The position numbers were made by a program, and so were the translations under genes. A DNA stretch of 64,000 bases from Cyanobium sp. CZS48M (GTDB lineage Bacteria; Cyanobacteriota; Cyanobacteriia; PCC-6307; Cyanobiaceae). The stretch covers positions 1-64,000 of the forward strand of contig JAUCZK010000009.1 in assembly GCA_030373145.1 (NCBI GenBank), read 5' to 3'. Of this stretch, positions 62,359 to 64,000 are shown piece by piece. Positions within the stretch are counted from its first letter, which is position 1; the number at the start of each line of letters is the position of its first letter. Below the pieces are notes generated by a model that was given only the letters and a program-made list of their open reading frames with translations, had not been told where the DNA came from and did no database searches.

Positions 62359-63036
62359 ATGTCCAATCCTCCCGTGGCTGACCCGCTCGATCAGGCGGCC
62401 GCTGAGCTGGGCCCCGGCGGGGATCTGGCCCCCGAGCGCGATGCCGAGGCCTACCGCCGCCGCATGCAACGGCGACGCGAGGTGCAGCAGCAGCGGGTGG
62501 GCGAGCGCAGCCTGGAGAAGGGGCTGGTGCTGGTGTTCACCGGCGATGGCAAGGGCAAGACCACGGCCGCGCTGGGTCTGGTGCTGCGCACCCTGGGCCA
62601 CGGCGAAGGGGTGGCGGTGGTGCAGTTCATCAAGGGCGGCTGGCAGCCGGGGGAAGCCCGGGCCCTGCAGCTGTTCGGCGACGATCTGGCCTGGCATGCC
62701 CTCGGGGAGGGCTTCACCTGGGAAACCCAGGACCGCGATCGGGACCGCCAGCTGGTCCAGGAGGCCTGGCAGCGCTCGTTGCAGTACCTCGCCGATCCCG
62801 TACGCAAGCTGGTGGTGCTCGATGAGGTGAATGTGGCCCTCAAGCTGGGCTATCTCGAGCTGGATCAGGTGCTGGAGGGCCTCGATCTCCGCCCGGAGCT
62901 CACCCACGTGGCCCTCACCGGCCGGGGAGCGCCGCAGGGCCTGGTGGATCGGGCTGATCTCGTCACCGAGATGAAGCTGGTGCGCCATCCCTTCCGCGAG
63001 CAGGGGGTGAAAGCCCAGGCCGGCATCGAGTTCTGA
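62359..63036 (+). CDS. cobO: Cob(I)yrinic acid a,c-diamide adenosyltransferase
   Basis: The 225-residue enzyme attaches the adenosyl group to cobalamin precursors. The P-loop VFTGDGKGKTTAALGLVLR (about residues 58-76) is followed by FIKGGWQPGEARAL, LVVLDEVNVALKLGYL and TGRGAPQGLVDRADLVTEM. The N-terminal 45 residues are charged and helical (YRRRMQRRREVQQQR). ATG 62359 is preferred to a TTG at 62341. Cytoplasmic. It precedes pyrH but is probably separately transcribed. Confidence 0.94.
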   Translation: MSNPPVADPLDQAAAELGPGGDLAPERDAEAYRRRMQRRREVQQQRVGERSLEKGLVLVFTGDGKGKTTAALGLVLRTLGHGEGVAVVQFIKGGWQPGEARALQLFGDDLAWHALGEGFTWETQDRDRDRQLVQEAWQRSLQYLADPVRKLVVLDEVNVALKLGYLELDQVLEGLDLRPELTHVALTGRGAPQGLVDRADLVTEMKLVRHPFREQGVKAQAGIEF

Positions 63037-63110
63037 CGCACAGCGGCCGTAGCTCGGCGCTTGCGGGAGTGCTTGCTACTGTGCCGCCGACTGTGTTCGC
63101 CGTGCGCTGA

Positions 63111-63830
<720 letters not shown>

Positions 63831-63854
63831 CCCCGCACACTCCCCGCAACGCCC

Positions 63855-64000
63855 ATGGATCTCGACGCCAGCATGCGCAAGTCGCTGGAAGCCACCCAGC
63901 GCACCTTCAACACGATCCGCACCGGGCGGGCCAATCCCTCCCTGCTCGACAAGATCTCCATCGAGTACTACGGCGCTGAAACGCCCCTGCGCTCCCTGGC
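63855..64000 (+). CDS. frr: Ribosome recycling factor, N-terminal part
   Basis: The gene runs off the window. The first 48 residues include [20 protein letters not shown] and [19 protein letters not shown], characteristic of RRF domain I. It releases ribosomes after termination. The stop lies beyond 64000. Confidence 0.93.
   Translation, partial: MDLDASMRKSLEATQRTFNTIRTGRANPSLLDKISIEYYGAETPLRSL

Noticed and set aside
63061-63082. Possible -35/-10 pair upstream of pyrH
   Set aside because: TTGCGG and TACTGT are only ten bases apart, not a workable promoter spacing.

Overview
The window is GC-rich, densely coding DNA from a unicellular alpha-cyanobacterium of the Cyanobium/Synechococcus (picocyanobacterial) type. 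Supporting this are the ndhF4-ndhD4-chpX constitutive CO2-uptake cluster, ndhL with its DUF3007 neighbour downstream of the tRNA-Leu(UAA) gene, ferrochelatase with a chlorophyll-binding (HLIP-like) tail, a type-2 sigma factor, PII, a Tic22-like protein, two DUF3136 proteins, a Nif11-cupin protein and a PyrF-PyrE fusion. No rRNA, CRISPR array or intact prophage is visible, and one tRNA was found.

Layout. 1-9.9 kb: a truncated multicopper oxidase; a zinc cluster (znuA divergent from znuC, with a Zur-like operator between them, zur antisense between znuC and znuB); a tightly overlapping four-gene minus-strand block (QueD-like enzyme, YraQ/DUF318 permease, TIGR03943 protein, anchored Ig/propeller-like protein); hisIE; a glycine-pentad repeat protein; a matrixin-like protease; DUF2214. 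10-20 kb: a group 2 sigma factor, a small overlapping operon ending in a PsiE-like protein, Nif11-cupin, GNAT, DUF3136, a c6-like cytochrome, YciI, a J-domain protein, small ORFs, feoA and feoB in convergent orientation, a DUF938 methyltransferase, trpA-DUF3007-ndhL and trnL. 20-26.8 kb: a decayed island (channel/receptor remnant, vapB with a broken vapC), a secreted protein, a second DUF3136 copy, pterin carbinolamine dehydratase, a transglutaminase, a GAF-GGDEF protein and a PQQ-type sugar dehydrogenase.

26.8-41.5 kb: a translationally coupled sdhC-sdhA-sdhB operon, pyrFE fusion, cation/proton antiporter, pyrC, a KtrB/TrkH channel, a complete polar amino acid ABC transporter (AapJQMP type) and a fused betaine-type permease/binding protein with no ATPase beside it. 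41.5-49 kb: a chromate-transporter remnant, a glnB-like PII gene with an NtcA-like site and an altered T-loop, a large hairpin, a GAP/LysE-like membrane protein, fasciclin, and the chpX-ndhD4-ndhF4 operon. 48-64 kb: an SLC13-like permease coupled to a P-type ATPase, ppsA, a periplasmic-binding-like protein, Tic22-like, two small proteins, ilvB with a C-terminal zinc ribbon, an M23 peptidase remnant, hemH, a tyrosine recombinase, cobO, pyrH and the start of frr.

The genes are mostly core metabolism (pyrimidine, histidine, tryptophan, branched-chain amino acids, heme, cobalamin) with a strong transport and ion-homeostasis component (Zn, Fe, K, cation ATPase, amino acids, betaine, inorganic carbon). 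The most unusual items are the QueD-like/permease/TIGR03943 block next to the zinc locus, the PII variant lacking the Ser49 and Tyr51 modification residues, the glycine-pentad protein, the convergent feoA/feoB pair, and a series of gene remnants (multicopper oxidase, channel/receptor, vapC, chrA, M23). No plainly new defence or mobile system was recognised.
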